Positions 10,133 through 23,400 of a stretch of DNA of 64,000 nucleotides are shown here, piece after piece. The stretch is from Eulemur rufifrons (Eukaryota; Chordata; Mammalia; Primates; Lemuridae), in contig NW_027182922.1 in the NCBI RefSeq assembly GCF_041146395.1, positions 272,501 through 336,500 on the forward strand. Direction: 5' to 3'. The position numbers and the translations under genes are program-made. The notes under the pieces were generated by a model. That model was given only the letters and a program-made list of their open reading frames with translations. It did no database searches and was not told the origin of the DNA. Each line of letters begins with the position of its first letter. The first letter of the stretch is position 1.

Positions 10133-13100
10133 ACGGAGAAAACTATGCTGAGGCCTAGGTCACTTGGATTTCACGACACTTGTTACTGGAGGCTGGAAGG
10201 AGGCCATTCTTTTAAGTATCATTCCACCATACTTTCCCCATTATTTTAAAATGCACGGAAAGCTTTGCAAGTTAGCATAATAATTAGTAGCTGGAGGGGA
10301 CATTTTTATTTGTGGGGTCGGTGTGGGTGGGGGGCGCAGGCCCTCTGTCAGTTCGCTGGATTGTTTTTATTTTCCCCAGACCGGAGAAGTGGGCATGTGT
10401 GTGGCAGGTGAAAAGTTCGGATCCCGTTTCTGTCTTAGACTGAAACAGAAACCGCACTTTTCACCCCGTTCCATTAAGAATCCCTTGCTTCATCAGCTGG
10501 GAATCCACCATGGGCCTCTAGACTGCTCTATGCGTGGGCCCAGTTAACTGGCTAGTTCAAAGAATTATGCCGCAGAGCTTTTCAAGTAACCACTACCATG
10601 AGAATTACTTGACCGCTTTTGCAGCACCTTTCACCATAATTGTGATAAGGTTCATCTGTGCCTCCTTAAACCCAAGATGGCTGCCAGGGACAAACGTGTG
10701 CTGAGGCCTAGGTGACTTGCTGTTGCGAATACTTGGTATGGGAGTCTGGCAATAAGCCAGTCTTTTAGGTATAATTCCACCATTCTATCTCCATTATTTT
10801 AAAAGGCAGAGGACGTATTGCCAGATAGCATAAGGATCAGTCGCTGGAGGGCACGATTTTGTGTGGGGTGGTGGGGGGCGGGGGCAGGCCATCTGTCAAT
10901 CCGATGGGTTGTTTTGTTATCCCTAGAGAGGAGAAGTGGGCATGTGTGTTGCAGGCAAAAAGTCAGAATCCTGTTTCAGTCAGGATCTGCACTTTTCAGC
11001 CTGTTCCTTTAAGAATCCTTAGATTCATCACCTTGGAATCCACCATGGTTCTCTAGACCCCTCTATGCGTGGGCCCAGGTAACTGGCTTCTTCCAAGAAG
11101 TATGCCACAGAGCTTTTGAATTAAACAGTACGTTGAGAATTATTTGCCGGGTTTTCAGCACGTTTCACCATAATTATGATAAAGTTTGTATGTGCCTCCT
11201 TAAACCCAACATGGCTGCCACGGGCATAACTATGCTGAGGCGTAGCTGACTTGGTGTTGCCTATTTTTGTTAGTGGAGACTGACAAGAAGCCATTCTTCT
11301 AAGTATCACTCCACCGTCCTTTCTCCATTGTTTAAAACTGCAGGGAAATTTTGCAAGTTAGCATAATAATTAGTAGCTGGAGGGGAATTTTTTTGGGGGG
11401 GATCTGCGTGGGTGGAAGGGGGGCAGGCCCTTTGTCAGTTCGCTGGTTTGTTTTTATTATCCCCAGAGAGGAAAAGTGGGCATGTGTGTGGCAGGTGAAA
11501 AGTGTGCGTCCTGTTTCAGTCTTAGACAGACACAGGATCTGCACTTTTCACCCCGTTCCATTAAGAATCCTTTGCTTCATCAGCTGGGAATCCACCATGG
11601 TTCTCTAGACCCCTCTTTTAGTGCACACAGAAAACTGCCTGGTTCCAAGAAGTTTTCCTCAGAGCTTTTGAAATAACCACTACTATGGAAATTATTTGCC
11701 AGCTTTTCCAGCACTTTTACCATAATTTTGATAAGGTTCATCTGTGCTTCCTAAAACCCTAGATGGCAGCCACGGACAAACCTATGCTGACACCTAGGTC
11801 ACTTCCTGTTGCCAATAATTGGTATGGGAGTCTGGCAAAAGGCCAGTATTTTAAGTATAATTCCACCATCCTATCTTCATTATTTTAAAACGCAGAGGAC
11901 CTTTCGCCAGATAGCATAAGGATGAGTCGCTGGAGGGGACCTTTTTGTGTACAGTGTTGGGGGGCGGGGGAGGACATCTGTCAATCCGATTGATTGTTTT
12001 TATTATCCCTAGAGAGGAGAAGTGGGCATGTGTGTTGCAGGCAAAAAGTGCATATAGTGTTTCAGTCTCAGACTGAAACAGGATCCGCACTTTTCAGCCT
12101 GTTCCTTTAAGAATCCTTTGATTCATCACCTGGGAATCCATCATGGTTCTCTAGACCCCTCTATGCGTGGGCCCAGAAAACTGCCGGGTTCCAAGAAGTA
12201 TTCCACAGAGCTTTTGAAAAAACCACTACGTTGAGAATTATTTGCCAGGTTTTGCAGCACCTTTCATCATAATTGTCATAAGGTTCGTCTCGAGATGGCT
12301 GCCATGGACAAAACTATGCTGAGGCCGAGCTCACTTTGTGTGGCCGATCCTTGGTACTGGAGACTGGAAAGAATACATTCTTTTAAGTATCATTTCACCA
12401 TCCTTCTCCACTATTTTAAAAGTCAGAGCACCTTTTGGCAGTTAGAATAACAAGGAGTCTCTGGACGGGAAGCTTTTATGTGGGGTCTGGGGGCTGGTGC
12501 GGCAAGCCCTCCGCCAGTTCTGTGGTTTCTTTTTATTATCCCCAGAGAGGAGAAGTGGGCATGTGTTTGGCAGGTGAAAAGTGCAGATCCTGTTTCAGAG
12601 TATGAAACAGGATCCGCATGTTCATCCTGTTCCTTTAAGAATCCTTTGCTTCATCAGCTGGGAATCCACCATAGTTCTCTACACCGCACTATGCGTGGGC
12701 CCAGTTAACTGGCTAGTTCAAAGAAGTATGCCGCAGAGCTTTTGAAATAACCACTACCATGAGAATTATTTAACAGCTTTCGCAGCACCTTTTATTATAA
12801 TTGTTATAAGGTTCATCTGTGTCTCCTTAAACCCAAGATGGCTGCCATGGACAAACCTATGCTGAGGCCTACATCACTTGCTGTTGCCAATACTTGGTAT
12901 GGGAATCTGGCAATAAGCCAGTCTTTTAGGTATAATTCTACCATCCTATCTCCAGTTTTTTAAAAGGCTTATGATCTTTCACCAGATAGCATAAGGACGA
13001 GTCGCTGGAGCAGACTATTTTGTGTGGGGTGGTGGGGGCCGGGGGCAGGGCATCTGTAAATCCGATGGGCTGTTTTTGTTATCCCTAGAGATGAGAAGGG

Positions 13101-13540
13101 CGAATGTGTGTTGCAGGCAAAATGTGCGGATCCTGTTTCACACTTAGACTGAAACAGGATCTGCACTTTTGAGCCTGTTCCTTTAAGAATCCTTTGATTC
13201 ATCACCTGGGAATCCACCATGGTTCTCTAGACCTCTCTTTGCATGGGCACAGGTAACTGGCTTGTTCCAAGAAGTATGCGACAGAGCTTTTGAATTAACC
13301 AGTACTTTTAGAATTGTCAGGTTTTTAGCATGTTTAACCGTAATTGTGATAACGTTTGAATGTGCCTCCTTAAACCCAAGAAGGCTGCCACGGATATAAA
13401 TATGCTGAGGCAAAGCTGACTTGTTGATGCCTATTTTTGTTAGTGGAGACTGACAAGAAGACATTCTTCTAAGTATCATCCCAACATCATTTTTCCATTG
13501 CGTAAAAATTGAGGGAAATTTTGCAAGTTAGTATTATAAT

Positions 13541-14290
13541 TACATGTAGGGTACGTATTTTTTTTTCTTTTTTTGTGGGGTAGGAGTGGATGGGCGTTTC
13601 AGGCCCTCTGTGAGTTCGCTGGTTTTCTTTTATTATCCCCAGAGAGGACAAGTGGGCATGTGTTTGGCAGGTGAAAAGTGTGGATTCTATTTCAGAGAAT
13701 TAAACAGGATCCACATTGTCATCCCATTCCTTTAAGAATCCTTTGCTTCATCAGCTGGGAATCCACCATGGTTCTATATACTCCTCTATGCGTTGGCACA
13801 GGTAACTGGCTTGTTCCAAGAAGTATGCCGCAGAGCTTTTCAATTAACCAGTACGTTGAAAATTATTTGCAGGTTTTCAGCATTTCACCCTAATTGTAAT
13901 AACGTTTGTATGTGCCTCCTGAAACCCAAGATGGCTGCCACGGACATAACTATGCTGAGGTGTAGCCGACTTGGTGTTGCCTATTTTTGTCAGCGGAGAC
14001 TAACAAGAAGCCATTCTAAGTATAAGCCCACCGTCATTTTTCCATTGTTAAAAAATGCAGGGAAATTTTGCAAGTTAGCTTTATAATTAGTAGCTGGAGG
14101 GTACGTTTTTTTTTTTTTTTTCCGTCGGGTCGGTGTCGATGGGGGGGTCAGGCCCTCTATAAATTTGCTGGTTTGTTTTTATTATCCCCAGAGAGGGGAA
14201 GTCGGCATTTGATGGCAGCTGAAAAGTGCGGATACTCTTTCAGAGAATTAAACAGCATTCACATGGTCATCCCGTTCCTTTAAGAATCCT
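13541..14290 (+). repeat. sat-546 array, start of subfamily SF2
   Basis: From about 13.5 kb the units carry GGGAAATTTTGCAAGTTAG, TAATTAGTAGCTGGAGGGTA, CTATATACTCCTC in place of CTCTAGACCCCTC, and GAGAATTAAACAGGATCC in place of the symmetric palindrome. The segment ends where the Alu is inserted. Confidence 0.9.
14282..14290 (+). repeat. Alu target-site duplication, left copy
   Basis: AAGAATCCT, identical to 14631-14639. It is the same position of the satellite unit as the start of the L1 duplication at 1413. Confidence 0.8.
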
Positions 14291-14630
14291 GGAAGGGCGC
14301 GGTGGCTCACGCCTGTAATCCTAGCACTCTGGGAGGCCGAGGCGGGTGGATCGCTCGAGGTCAGGAGTTCGAGACCAGCCTGAGCAAGAGCGAGACCCCG
14401 TCTCTACTAAAAATAGAACGACATTATATGGACAACTAAAAATCTATATAGAAAAAATTAGCCGGGCATAGTGGCGGATGCCTGTAGTCCCAGCTACTCG
14501 GGAGGCTGAGGCAGTAGGATCGTATAAGCCGAGGAGTCTGAGGTTGCTGTGAACTAAGCTGACGCCACGGCACTCACTCTAGCCTGGGCAACAAATTGAG
14601 ACTCTGTCTCAACAAAAAAAAAAAAAAAAA
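14291..14630 (+). mobile_element. Strepsirrhine-type Alu SINE, full length
   Basis: The dimeric Alu runs from GGAAGGGCGCGGTGGCTCAC to a tail of about 18 A. The left monomer has a Pol III A box (TGGCTCACGCC, 14303-14313) and B box (GTTCGAGAC, 14367-14375). The linker is long and non-A-rich, with ATGGACAACTAAAAATCTAT, and the right monomer has GCTGACGCCACGGCACTCAC. Both are, to my knowledge, traits of lemur and loris Alus rather than human ones. It inserted in unit 15 of sat-546 with a 9-bp duplication. Confidence 0.95.
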
Positions 14631-14639
14631 AAGAATCCT
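14631..14639 (+). repeat. Alu target-site duplication, right copy
   Basis: AAGAATCCT directly after the poly-A tail; the satellite unit then continues as TTGCTTCATCAGCTGGGAAT. Confidence 0.8.
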
Positions 14640-14989
14640 TTGCTTCATCAGCTGGGAATCCACCATGGTTCTATATACTCCTCTATGCGTGGGCACAGGT
14701 ACCTGGCTTGTTCCAAGAAGTATGCCGCAGAGCTTTTCAATTAACCACTATGTTGAAAATTATTTGCAGGTTTTCAGCGTTTCACCATAATTGTGATAAG
14801 GTTTGTATGTGCCTGCTGAAACCCAAGACGGCTGCCACGGACATAACTATGCTGAGGCGTAGCTCACTTGGTGTTTTCTATTTTTGTCAGTGGAGACTGA
14901 CAAGAAGCCATTCTTTTAAGTATAATCCCACCATGATTTTTCCATTGTTTAAAAATGCAGGGAAATTGTGCAAGTTAGCATTATAATTA

Positions 14990-17900
14990 GTAGCTGGAGG
15001 GTACTTTTTTTTTTTTTTTGGTGGTGTCGGTGTGGATGGGGGTGCAAGGCCCTCTAGATGTTCACTGGTTTGTTTTTATTATCCCCAGAGAGGAGAAGTG
15101 GGCATGTTGTAGGCAGGTGAAAAGTGCGGATTCTGTTTCAAAGAATTAAACAGGATCCGCATGGTCATCCGCTTCCTTTAAGAATCCTTTGCTTCATCAG
15201 CTGGGAAACCACCATGGTTCTATATACTCCCGTATGAGTGGGCACAGGTGACTGGCTTGTTCCAAGAAGTATGCCACAGAGGTTTTCAAATAAAAAGTAC
15301 ATTGAAAATTATTTGCAGGTGTTCAGCGTTTCATCATAATTGCGACAACGTTTGTATGTGCCTTGAAACCCAAGATGGTTGCCACAGACATAACTATGCC
15401 GAGGCGTAGCTGACTTGGTTTTGCCGATTTTTGTTAGCGGAGACTGACAAGAAGCCATTCTTCTAAGTATCATGCCGCCATCATTTTTCCGTTTGTTAAA
15501 AATGAAGGGAAATTTAGGAACTTAGCATTATAATTAGTAGCTGGAGGGTACGGTTTTTTTGTGTGTGTGGGCGATGTGGATGGGGGGGGGTCAGGCCCTC
15601 TGTCAGTTCGCTGGTTAGTTTTTATTATCCCCAGAGAGGAGAAGTGGGCATGTGTTTGGCAGGTGAAAAGGGCGGATTCTGTTTCAGAGAATTAACGATG
15701 ATCCCCATGGTCATCCCGTTCCTTTAATAATCCTTTACTTCATCAGCTGGAAATCCACCATGGTTCTATATACTCCTCTTTGCGTGGGAACAGGTAACTG
15801 GCTTGTTCGAAGAAGTATGCCGCAGAGCTTTTCAATTAACCACTACGTTGAAAATTATTTGCAGGTGTTCAGCGTTTCACCATAATTGTGATAACGTTTG
15901 TTTGTGCCTCCTGAAACCCAAGATGGCTGCCACGAACATAACTATGCTGAGGCGTAGCTGACTTGGTTTTGCCTATTTTTGTTAGTGGAGACTGACAAGA
16001 ATCCATTCTTCTAAGTATCATCTCACCATCATTTTTCCATTGTTTAAAAATGCAGGAAAATTTTGCAAGTTAGCATTATAATTAGTAGCTGGAGGCTACG
16101 GTGTTTTGTTTTTTTTTTCCTGTGGGGTCTGTGTGGATGTGTTGGTCAGGCCCTCTGTCAGTTCGCTGGTTTGTTTTTATTATCCCCAGAGAGGAGAAGT
16201 GGGTATTAGTATGGCAGGTGAAAACTTCGGATCTGTTTCAGAGAATTAAACAGGATCCGCATGGTAATCCCGTTCCTTTAAGGATCCTTTGCTTCATGAG
16301 CTGGGAATCCACCATGGTTCTATATACTTCTCTATGCGTGGGCACAGGAAACTGGCTTGTTCCAAGAAGTATGCCTCAGAGCTTTTCAATTAAACAGTAT
16401 GTTGAAAATCCTTTGCAGGTTTTCAGCGTTTCACCATAATTGTGATAACGTGTGTATGTGCCTACTGAAACCAAATATGGCTGCTACGGACATAACTATG
16501 CTGAGGCGTAGCTGACTTGGTGTTGCCTATTTTTGTCAGTGGAGACTGACAAGAAGCCATTCTTCTAAGTATCATCCCACTATCATTTCTCCATTGTTTA
16601 AAAATGCAGGGAAATTTTGCAAATTGGCATTATAATTAGTAGCTGGAGCGTACTTTTTTTTTTTGTGGGGAAGGTCAGGATGGGTGTTCAGGCCCTCTGT
16701 CAGATCGCTGGTTTGTTTTTATTATCCCCAGAGAAGAGTAGTGGGCATGTGTTTGGCAGGTGAAAAGTTCGGATTCTGTTTCAGAGAATCAAACAGGATC
16801 CGCATGCTCATCCCGTTCCTTTTAGAAACTTTTGCTTCATCAGCTGGGAATCCACCATGGTTCTATATACTCCTCTATGTGTGGGCACAGGTAACTGGCT
16901 TGTTCCAAGAAGTATGCCGCAGAGCTTTTCAATTAAGCAGTACGTTGAAAATTATTTGCAGGTTTTCAGCGTTTCACCATAATTTTGATAACGTTTGTAT
17001 GTGCCTCCTGAAAACCAAGAAGGCTGCAACGGACATAACTATGCTGAGGAGTAGCTGACTTGGTGTTGCCTGTTTTTCTTAGTGGAGACTGACAAGAAGC
17101 CATTCTTCTAAGTATCATCCCACCACCATTTTTCCATTGTTTTAAAATGCAGGGAAATTTTGCAAGTTAGCATTATAATTAGTAGCTGGAGGGTACGGTT
17201 TTTTTTTGTGTGTGGTCGATGTGGATGGGGGGGTCAGGCCCTCTGTCAGTTCACTGGTTAGTTTTTAATATCCCCAGAGAGGAGAAGTGGGCATGTGTTT
17301 GGCAGGTGAAAAGGGCGGATTCTGTTTCAGAGAGTTAACGATGATCCCCATGGTCATCCCGTTCCTTTAATAATCCTTAACTTCATCAGCTGGAAATCCA
17401 CCATGGTTCTATATACTCCTCTTTGCGTGGGAACATGTAACTGGCTTGTTCCAAGAAGTATGCCGCAGAGCTTTTCAATTAACCACTACGTTGAAAATTA
17501 TTTGCAGGTGTTCAGCGTTTCACCATAATTGTGATAACGTTTGTTTGTGCCTCCTGAAACCCAAGAAGGCTGCGATGGACATAACTATGCTGTGGAGTAG
17601 CTGACTTGGTGTTGCCTATTTTTGTTAGTGGAGACTGACAAGAATCCATTCTTCTAAGTATCATCCCACCACCATTTTTCCATTGTTTTAAATGCAGGGA
17701 AATTTTGCAAGTTAGTATTATAATTAGTAGCTGGAGGGTACTTTTTTTTTTTTGTGGTGTCGGTGTGGATGGGGGTGCAAGCCCCTCTAGATGTTCGCTG
17801 GTTTGTTTTTATTATCCCCAGAGAGGAGAAGTGGGCACGTTGTTGGCAGGTGAAAAGTGCGGATTCTGTTTCAAAGAATTAAACAGGATCCGCATGGTCA

Positions 17901-20459
17901 TCCACTTCCTTTAAGAATCCTTTGCTTCATCAGCTGGGAAACCACCATGGTTCTATATACTCCCGTATGGGTGGGCACAGGTTACTGGCATGTTCCAAGA
18001 AGTATGCCACAGAGCTTTTCAAATAAAAAGTACATTGAAAATTATTTCCAGGTGTTCAGCATTTCATCATAATTGCGACAACGTTTGTATGTGCCTTGAA
18101 ACCCAAGTTGGCTGCCACACACATAACTATGCTGAGGCGTAGCTGAGTTGGTTTTGCCGATTTTTGTTAGTGGACACTGACAAGAAGCCATTCTTCTAAG
18201 TATCATGCCGCCATCATTTTTCCGTTGGTTAAAAATGAAGGGAAATTTTGGAAGTTAGCATTATAATTAGTAGCTGGAGGGTACGGTTTTTTTTTTGTGT
18301 GTGGTCGATGTGGATGGGGGGGTCAGGCCCTCTGTCAGTTAGCTGGTTAGTTTTTATTATCCCCAGAGAGGAGAAGTGGGCATGTGTTTGGCACGTGAAA
18401 TGGGTGGATTCTGTTTCAGAGAATTAACGATGATCCCCATGCCTATCCCGTTCCTTTAATAATCCTTTACTTCATCAGCTGGAAATCCACCATGGTTCTA
18501 TATACTCCTCTTTGCGTGAGAACAGGTAACTGGCTTGTTCCAAGAAGTATGCCGCAGAGCTTTTCAATTAACGAGTAAGTTGAAAATTATTTGCAGGTGT
18601 TCAGCGTTTCACCATAATTGTGATAACGTTTGTTTGTGCCTCCTGAAACCCAAGGTGGCTGCCACGAACATAAGGATGCTGAGGCGTAGCTGACTTAGTT
18701 TTGCCTATTTTTGTTACTGGAGACTGACAAGAATCCATTCTTCTAAGTATCATCTCACCATCATTTTTCCATTGTTTAAAAATGTAGGGAAATTTTGCAA
18801 GTTAGCATTATAATTAGTAGCTGGAGGGTACTTTTTTTTTTGTGTGGGGTCAGTGTGGATGGATTGGTCAGGCCATCTGTCAATTCACTGGTTTGTTTTT
18901 ATTATCCCCAGAGAGGAGATGTGGGCATGTGTTTGGCATGTGAAAAGTGCGGATTCTGTTTCAGAGAATTAAACAGGATCCGTATGGTAATCTCATTCCT
19001 TTAAGAATCCTTTGCTTCATCAGCTGGGATTCCACCATGTTTCTATATACTCCTCTATGCGTGGGCACAGGTACCTGGCTTGTTCCAAGAAGTATGCCGC
19101 AGAGCTTTTCAATTAACCACTACGTTGAAAATTATTTGCAGGTTTTCAGCGTTTCACCATAATTTTGAATAACGTTTGTATGTGCCTCCTGAAAGCCAAG
19201 AAGGCTGCGACGGACATAACTATGCTGAGGAGTAGCTGACTTGGTGTTGCGTATTTTTGTTAGTGGAGACAGACAAGAAGCCATTCTTCTAAGTATCATC
19301 CCACGACCATTTTTCCATTGTTTTAAAATGCAGGGAAATTTTGCAAGTTAGCATTATAATTAGTAGCTGGAGGGCACGGTTTTTTTTTTTGTGTGGTCGA
19401 TGTGGATGGGGGGGTCAGGCCCTCTGTCAGTTCGCTGGTTAGTTTTTATTATCCCCAGAGAGGAGAAGTGGGCATGTGTTTGGCAGGTGAAAAGGGCGGA
19501 TTCTGTTTCAGAGAATTAACGGTGATCCCCATGGTCATCCCGTTTCTTTAATAATCCTTTACTTCATCAGCTGGAAATCCACCATGGTTCTATATACTCC
19601 TCTTTGCGTGGGAACAGGTACCTGGCTTGTTCCAAGAAGTATGCTGGAGAGTTTTCATATTAACCAGTACGTTGAAAATTATTTGCAGGTGTTCAGCGTT
19701 TCACCATAATTGTGATAACGTTTGTTTGTGCCTCCTGAAACCCAAGATGGCTGCCATGAACAGAACTATGCTGAAGCGTAGCTGACTTGGTTTTGCCTAT
19801 TTTTGTTAGTGGAGACTGACAAGAATCCATTCTTCTAAGTATCATCTCACCATCATTTTTCCATTGTTTAAAAATGCAGGAAAATTTTGCAAGTTAGCAT
19901 TATAATTAGTAGCTGGAGGCTACGGTGTTTTTTTTTTTTTCCTGTGGGGTCTGTGTGGATGTGTTGGTCAGGCCCTCTGTCAGTTCGCTGGTTTGTTTTT
20001 ATTATCCCCAGAGAGGAGAAGTGGGTATTAGTATGGCAGGTGAAAACTGCGGATCTGTTTCAGAGAATTAAACAGGATCCGCATGGTAATCCCGTTCCTT
20101 TAATAATCATTTGCTTCATGAGCTGGGAATCCACCATGGTTCTATATACTTCTCTATGCGTGGGCACAGGAAACTGGCTTGTTCCAAGAAGTATGCCTCA
20201 GAGATTTTCAATTAACCAGTATGTTGAAAATCCTTTGCAGGTTTTCAGCGTTTCACCATAATTGTGTTAACGTGTGTATGTGCCTACTGAAACCAAATAT
20301 GGCTGCTACGGACATAGCTATGCTGAGGCGTAGCTGACTTGGTGTTGCCTGTTTTTGTCAGTGGAGACTGACAAGAAGCCATTCTTCTAAGTATCATCCC
20401 ACCACCATTTTTCCATTGTTTTAAAATGCAGGCAAATTTTGCAAGTTAGTATTATAATT
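14990..20459 (+). repeat. Ten-unit higher-order repeat of sat-546, copy 1
   Basis: Type order C B A D B C B E B A. Landmarks lie about 5.46-5.48 kb from their equivalents in copy 2: A at 16088 and 21551, D at 16642 and 22106, E at 18820 and 24296, next C start at 20464. Confidence 0.75.
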
Positions 20460-23400
20460 AGTAGCTGGAGGGTACTTTTTTTTTTTGTGAGGTCGGTGTG
20501 GATGGGGGTGCAAGGCCCTCTAGATGTTCGCTGGTTTGTTTGTATTATCCCCAGAGAGGAGAAGTGGGCATGTTTTTGGCAGGTGAAAAGTGCGGATTCT
20601 GTTTCAAAGAATTAAACAGGATCCGCATGGTCATCCGCTTCCTTTAAGAATCCTTTGCTTCATCAGTTGGGAAACCACCATGGTTCTATATACTCCCGTA
20701 TGGGTGAGCACAGGTTACTGGCTTGTTCCAAGAAGTATGGCACAGAGCTTTTCAAATAAAAAGTACATTGAAAATAATTTGCAGGTGTTCAGCGTTTCAT
20801 CATAATTGCGACAACGTTTGTATGTGCCTTGAAACCCAAGATGGCTGCCACAGACATAACTATGCTGAGGCGTAGCTGACTTGGTTTTACCGATTTTTGT
20901 TAGTGGAGACTGACAAGAAGCCATTCTTCTAAGTATCATGCCGCCATCATTTTTCCGTTGGTTAAAAATGAAGGGAAATTTTGGAACTTAGCATTATAAT
21001 TAGTATCTGGAGGGTACGGTTTTTTTTTTGTGTGTGGTCGATGTGGATGGGGGGGTCAGGTCCTCTGTCAGTTAGCTGGTTAGTTTTTATTATCCCCAGA
21101 GGAGAAGTGGGCATGTGTTTGGCAGGTGAAAAGGGCGGATTCTGTTTCAGAGAATTAACGATGATCCCCATGGTCATCCCGTTCCTTTAATAATCCTTTA
21201 CTTCATCAGCTGGAAATCCACCATGGTTCTATATACTCCTCTTTGCGTGGGAACAGGTAACTGGCTTGTTCCAAGAAGTATGCCGCAGAGCTTTTCAATT
21301 AACGAGTAAGTTGAAAATTATTTGCAGGTGTTCAGCGTTTCACCATAATTGTGATAACGTTTGTTTGTGCCTCCTGAAACCCAAGAAGGCTGCGACGGAC
21401 ATAACGATGCTGCGGAGTAGCTGACTTGGTGTTGCCTATTTTTGTTAGTGGAGAGTGACAAGAGTCCATTCTTCTAAGTATCATCTCACCATCATTTTTC
21501 CATTGTTTAAAAATGCAGGAAAATTTTGCAAGTTAGCATTATAATTAGTAGCTGGAGGCTACAGTGTTTTTTTTTTTTTTTTTCCTGTCCTGTCACTGTG
21601 GATGTGTTGGTCAGGCCCTCTGTCAGTTCGCTGGTTTGTTTTTATTATCCCCAGAGAGGAGAAGTGGGTATTAGTATGGCAGGTGAAAACTGCGGATCTG
21701 TTTCAGAGAATTAAACAGGATCCGCATCGTAATCCCGTTCCTTTAAGAATCCTTTGCTTCATGAGCTGGGAATCCACCATGGTTCTATATACTTCTCTAT
21801 GCGTGGGCACAGGAAACTGGCTTGTTCCAAGAAGTATGCCTCAGAGCTTTTCAATTAACCAGTATGTTGAAAATCCTTTGCAGGTTTTCAGCGTTTCACC
21901 ATAATTGTGATAACGTGTGTATGTGCCTACTGAAACCAAATATGGCTGCTACGGACATAACTATGCTGCGGCGTAGCTGACTTGGTGTTGCCTATTTTTG
22001 TCAGTGGAGACTGACAAGAAGCCATTCTTCTAAATATCATCCCACCATCATTTCTCCATTGTTTAAAAATGCAGGGAAATTTTGCAAATTGACATTATAA
22101 TAGTAGCTGGAGGCTACTTTTTTTTTTGTGGGCTCGGTCAGGATGGGTGTTCAGGCCCTCTGTCAGATCGCTGGTTTGTTTTTATTATCGCCAGAGAAGA
22201 GTAGTGGGCATGTGTTTGGCAGGTGAAAAGTGCGGATTCTGTTTCAGAGAATTAAACAGGATCCACATGGTCATCTCATTCCTTTAAGAATACTTTGCTT
22301 AATCAGCTGGGAATCCACCATGGTTCTATATACTCCTCTATGTGTGGGCACAGGTAACTGGCTTGTTCCAAGAAGTATGCCGCAGACCTTTTCAATTAAC
22401 CACTACGTTGAAAATTATTTGCAGGTGTTCAGTGTTTCACCATAATTGTGATAACGTTTGTCTGTGCCTCCTGAAACCCAAGAAGGCTGCGACGGACATA
22501 AGTATGCTGAGGAGTAGCTGATTTGGTGTTGCCTATTTTTGTTAGTGTAGACAGACAAGAAGCCATTCTTCTAAGTATCATCCCACCACCATTTTTCCAT
22601 TGTTTTAAAATGCAGGGAAATTTTGCAAGTTAGCATTATAATTAGTAGCTGGAGGGTACGGTTTTTTTGTGTGTGTGTGATCGATGTGGATGTGTTGGTC
22701 AGGCCCTCTGTCAGTTCGCTGGTTAGTTTCTATTGTCCCCAGAGAGGAGAAGTGGGCATGTGTTTGGCAGGTGAAAAGGGTGGATTCTGTTTCAGAGAAT
22801 TAACGATGATCCCCATGGTCATCCCGTTCCTTTAATAATCCTTAACTTCATCAGCTGGAAATCCACCATGGTTCTATATACTCCTCTTTGCGTGGGAACA
22901 GGTAAGTGGCTTGTTCCAAGAAGTATGCCGCAGACCTTTTCAATTAACCACTACGTTGAAAACTATTTGCAGGTGTTCAGCGTTTCACCATAATTGTGAT
23001 AACGTTTGTTTGTGCCTCCTGAAACCCAAGAAGGCTGCGACGGACATAACTATGCTGAGGAGTAGCTGACTTGGTGTTGCCTATTTTTGTTAGTGGAGAC
23101 TGACAAGAAGCCATTCTTCTAAGTATCATCCCACCACCATTTTTCCATTGTTTTAAAATGCAGGGTAATTTTGGAAGTTAGCATTATATTTAGTAGCTGG
23201 AGGGTACGGTTTTTTTTTTTTGTGTGTGGTCGATGTGGATGGGGGGGTCAGCCCCTCTGTCAGTTCGCTGCTTAGTTTTTATTATCCCCGGAGACGAGAA
23301 GTGGGCATGTGTTTGGCAGGTGAAAAGGGCGGATTCTGTTTCAGAGAATTAACGATGATCCCCATGGTCATCCCGTTCCTTTAATAATCCTTAACTTCAT

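Larger units (their letters stand above)
7755..13540 (+). repeat. sat-546 array, SF1 units (about 10-11 units)
   Basis: Units continue after the L1 with GCTGGAG landmarks near 8104, 8650, 9198, 9742, 10288, 10843, 11372, 11927, 12463 and 13003. SF1 hallmarks are the internal inverted repeat, CTCTAGACCCCTCTATG, and CATAAGGATGAGT before the landmark. Units near 10.25 and 11.35 kb already carry the SF2 version of the left part (CATAATAATTAGTAGCTGGAG), so they are SF1/SF2 mosaics. Units are less alike than those farther right. No gene is seen. Confidence 0.93.
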
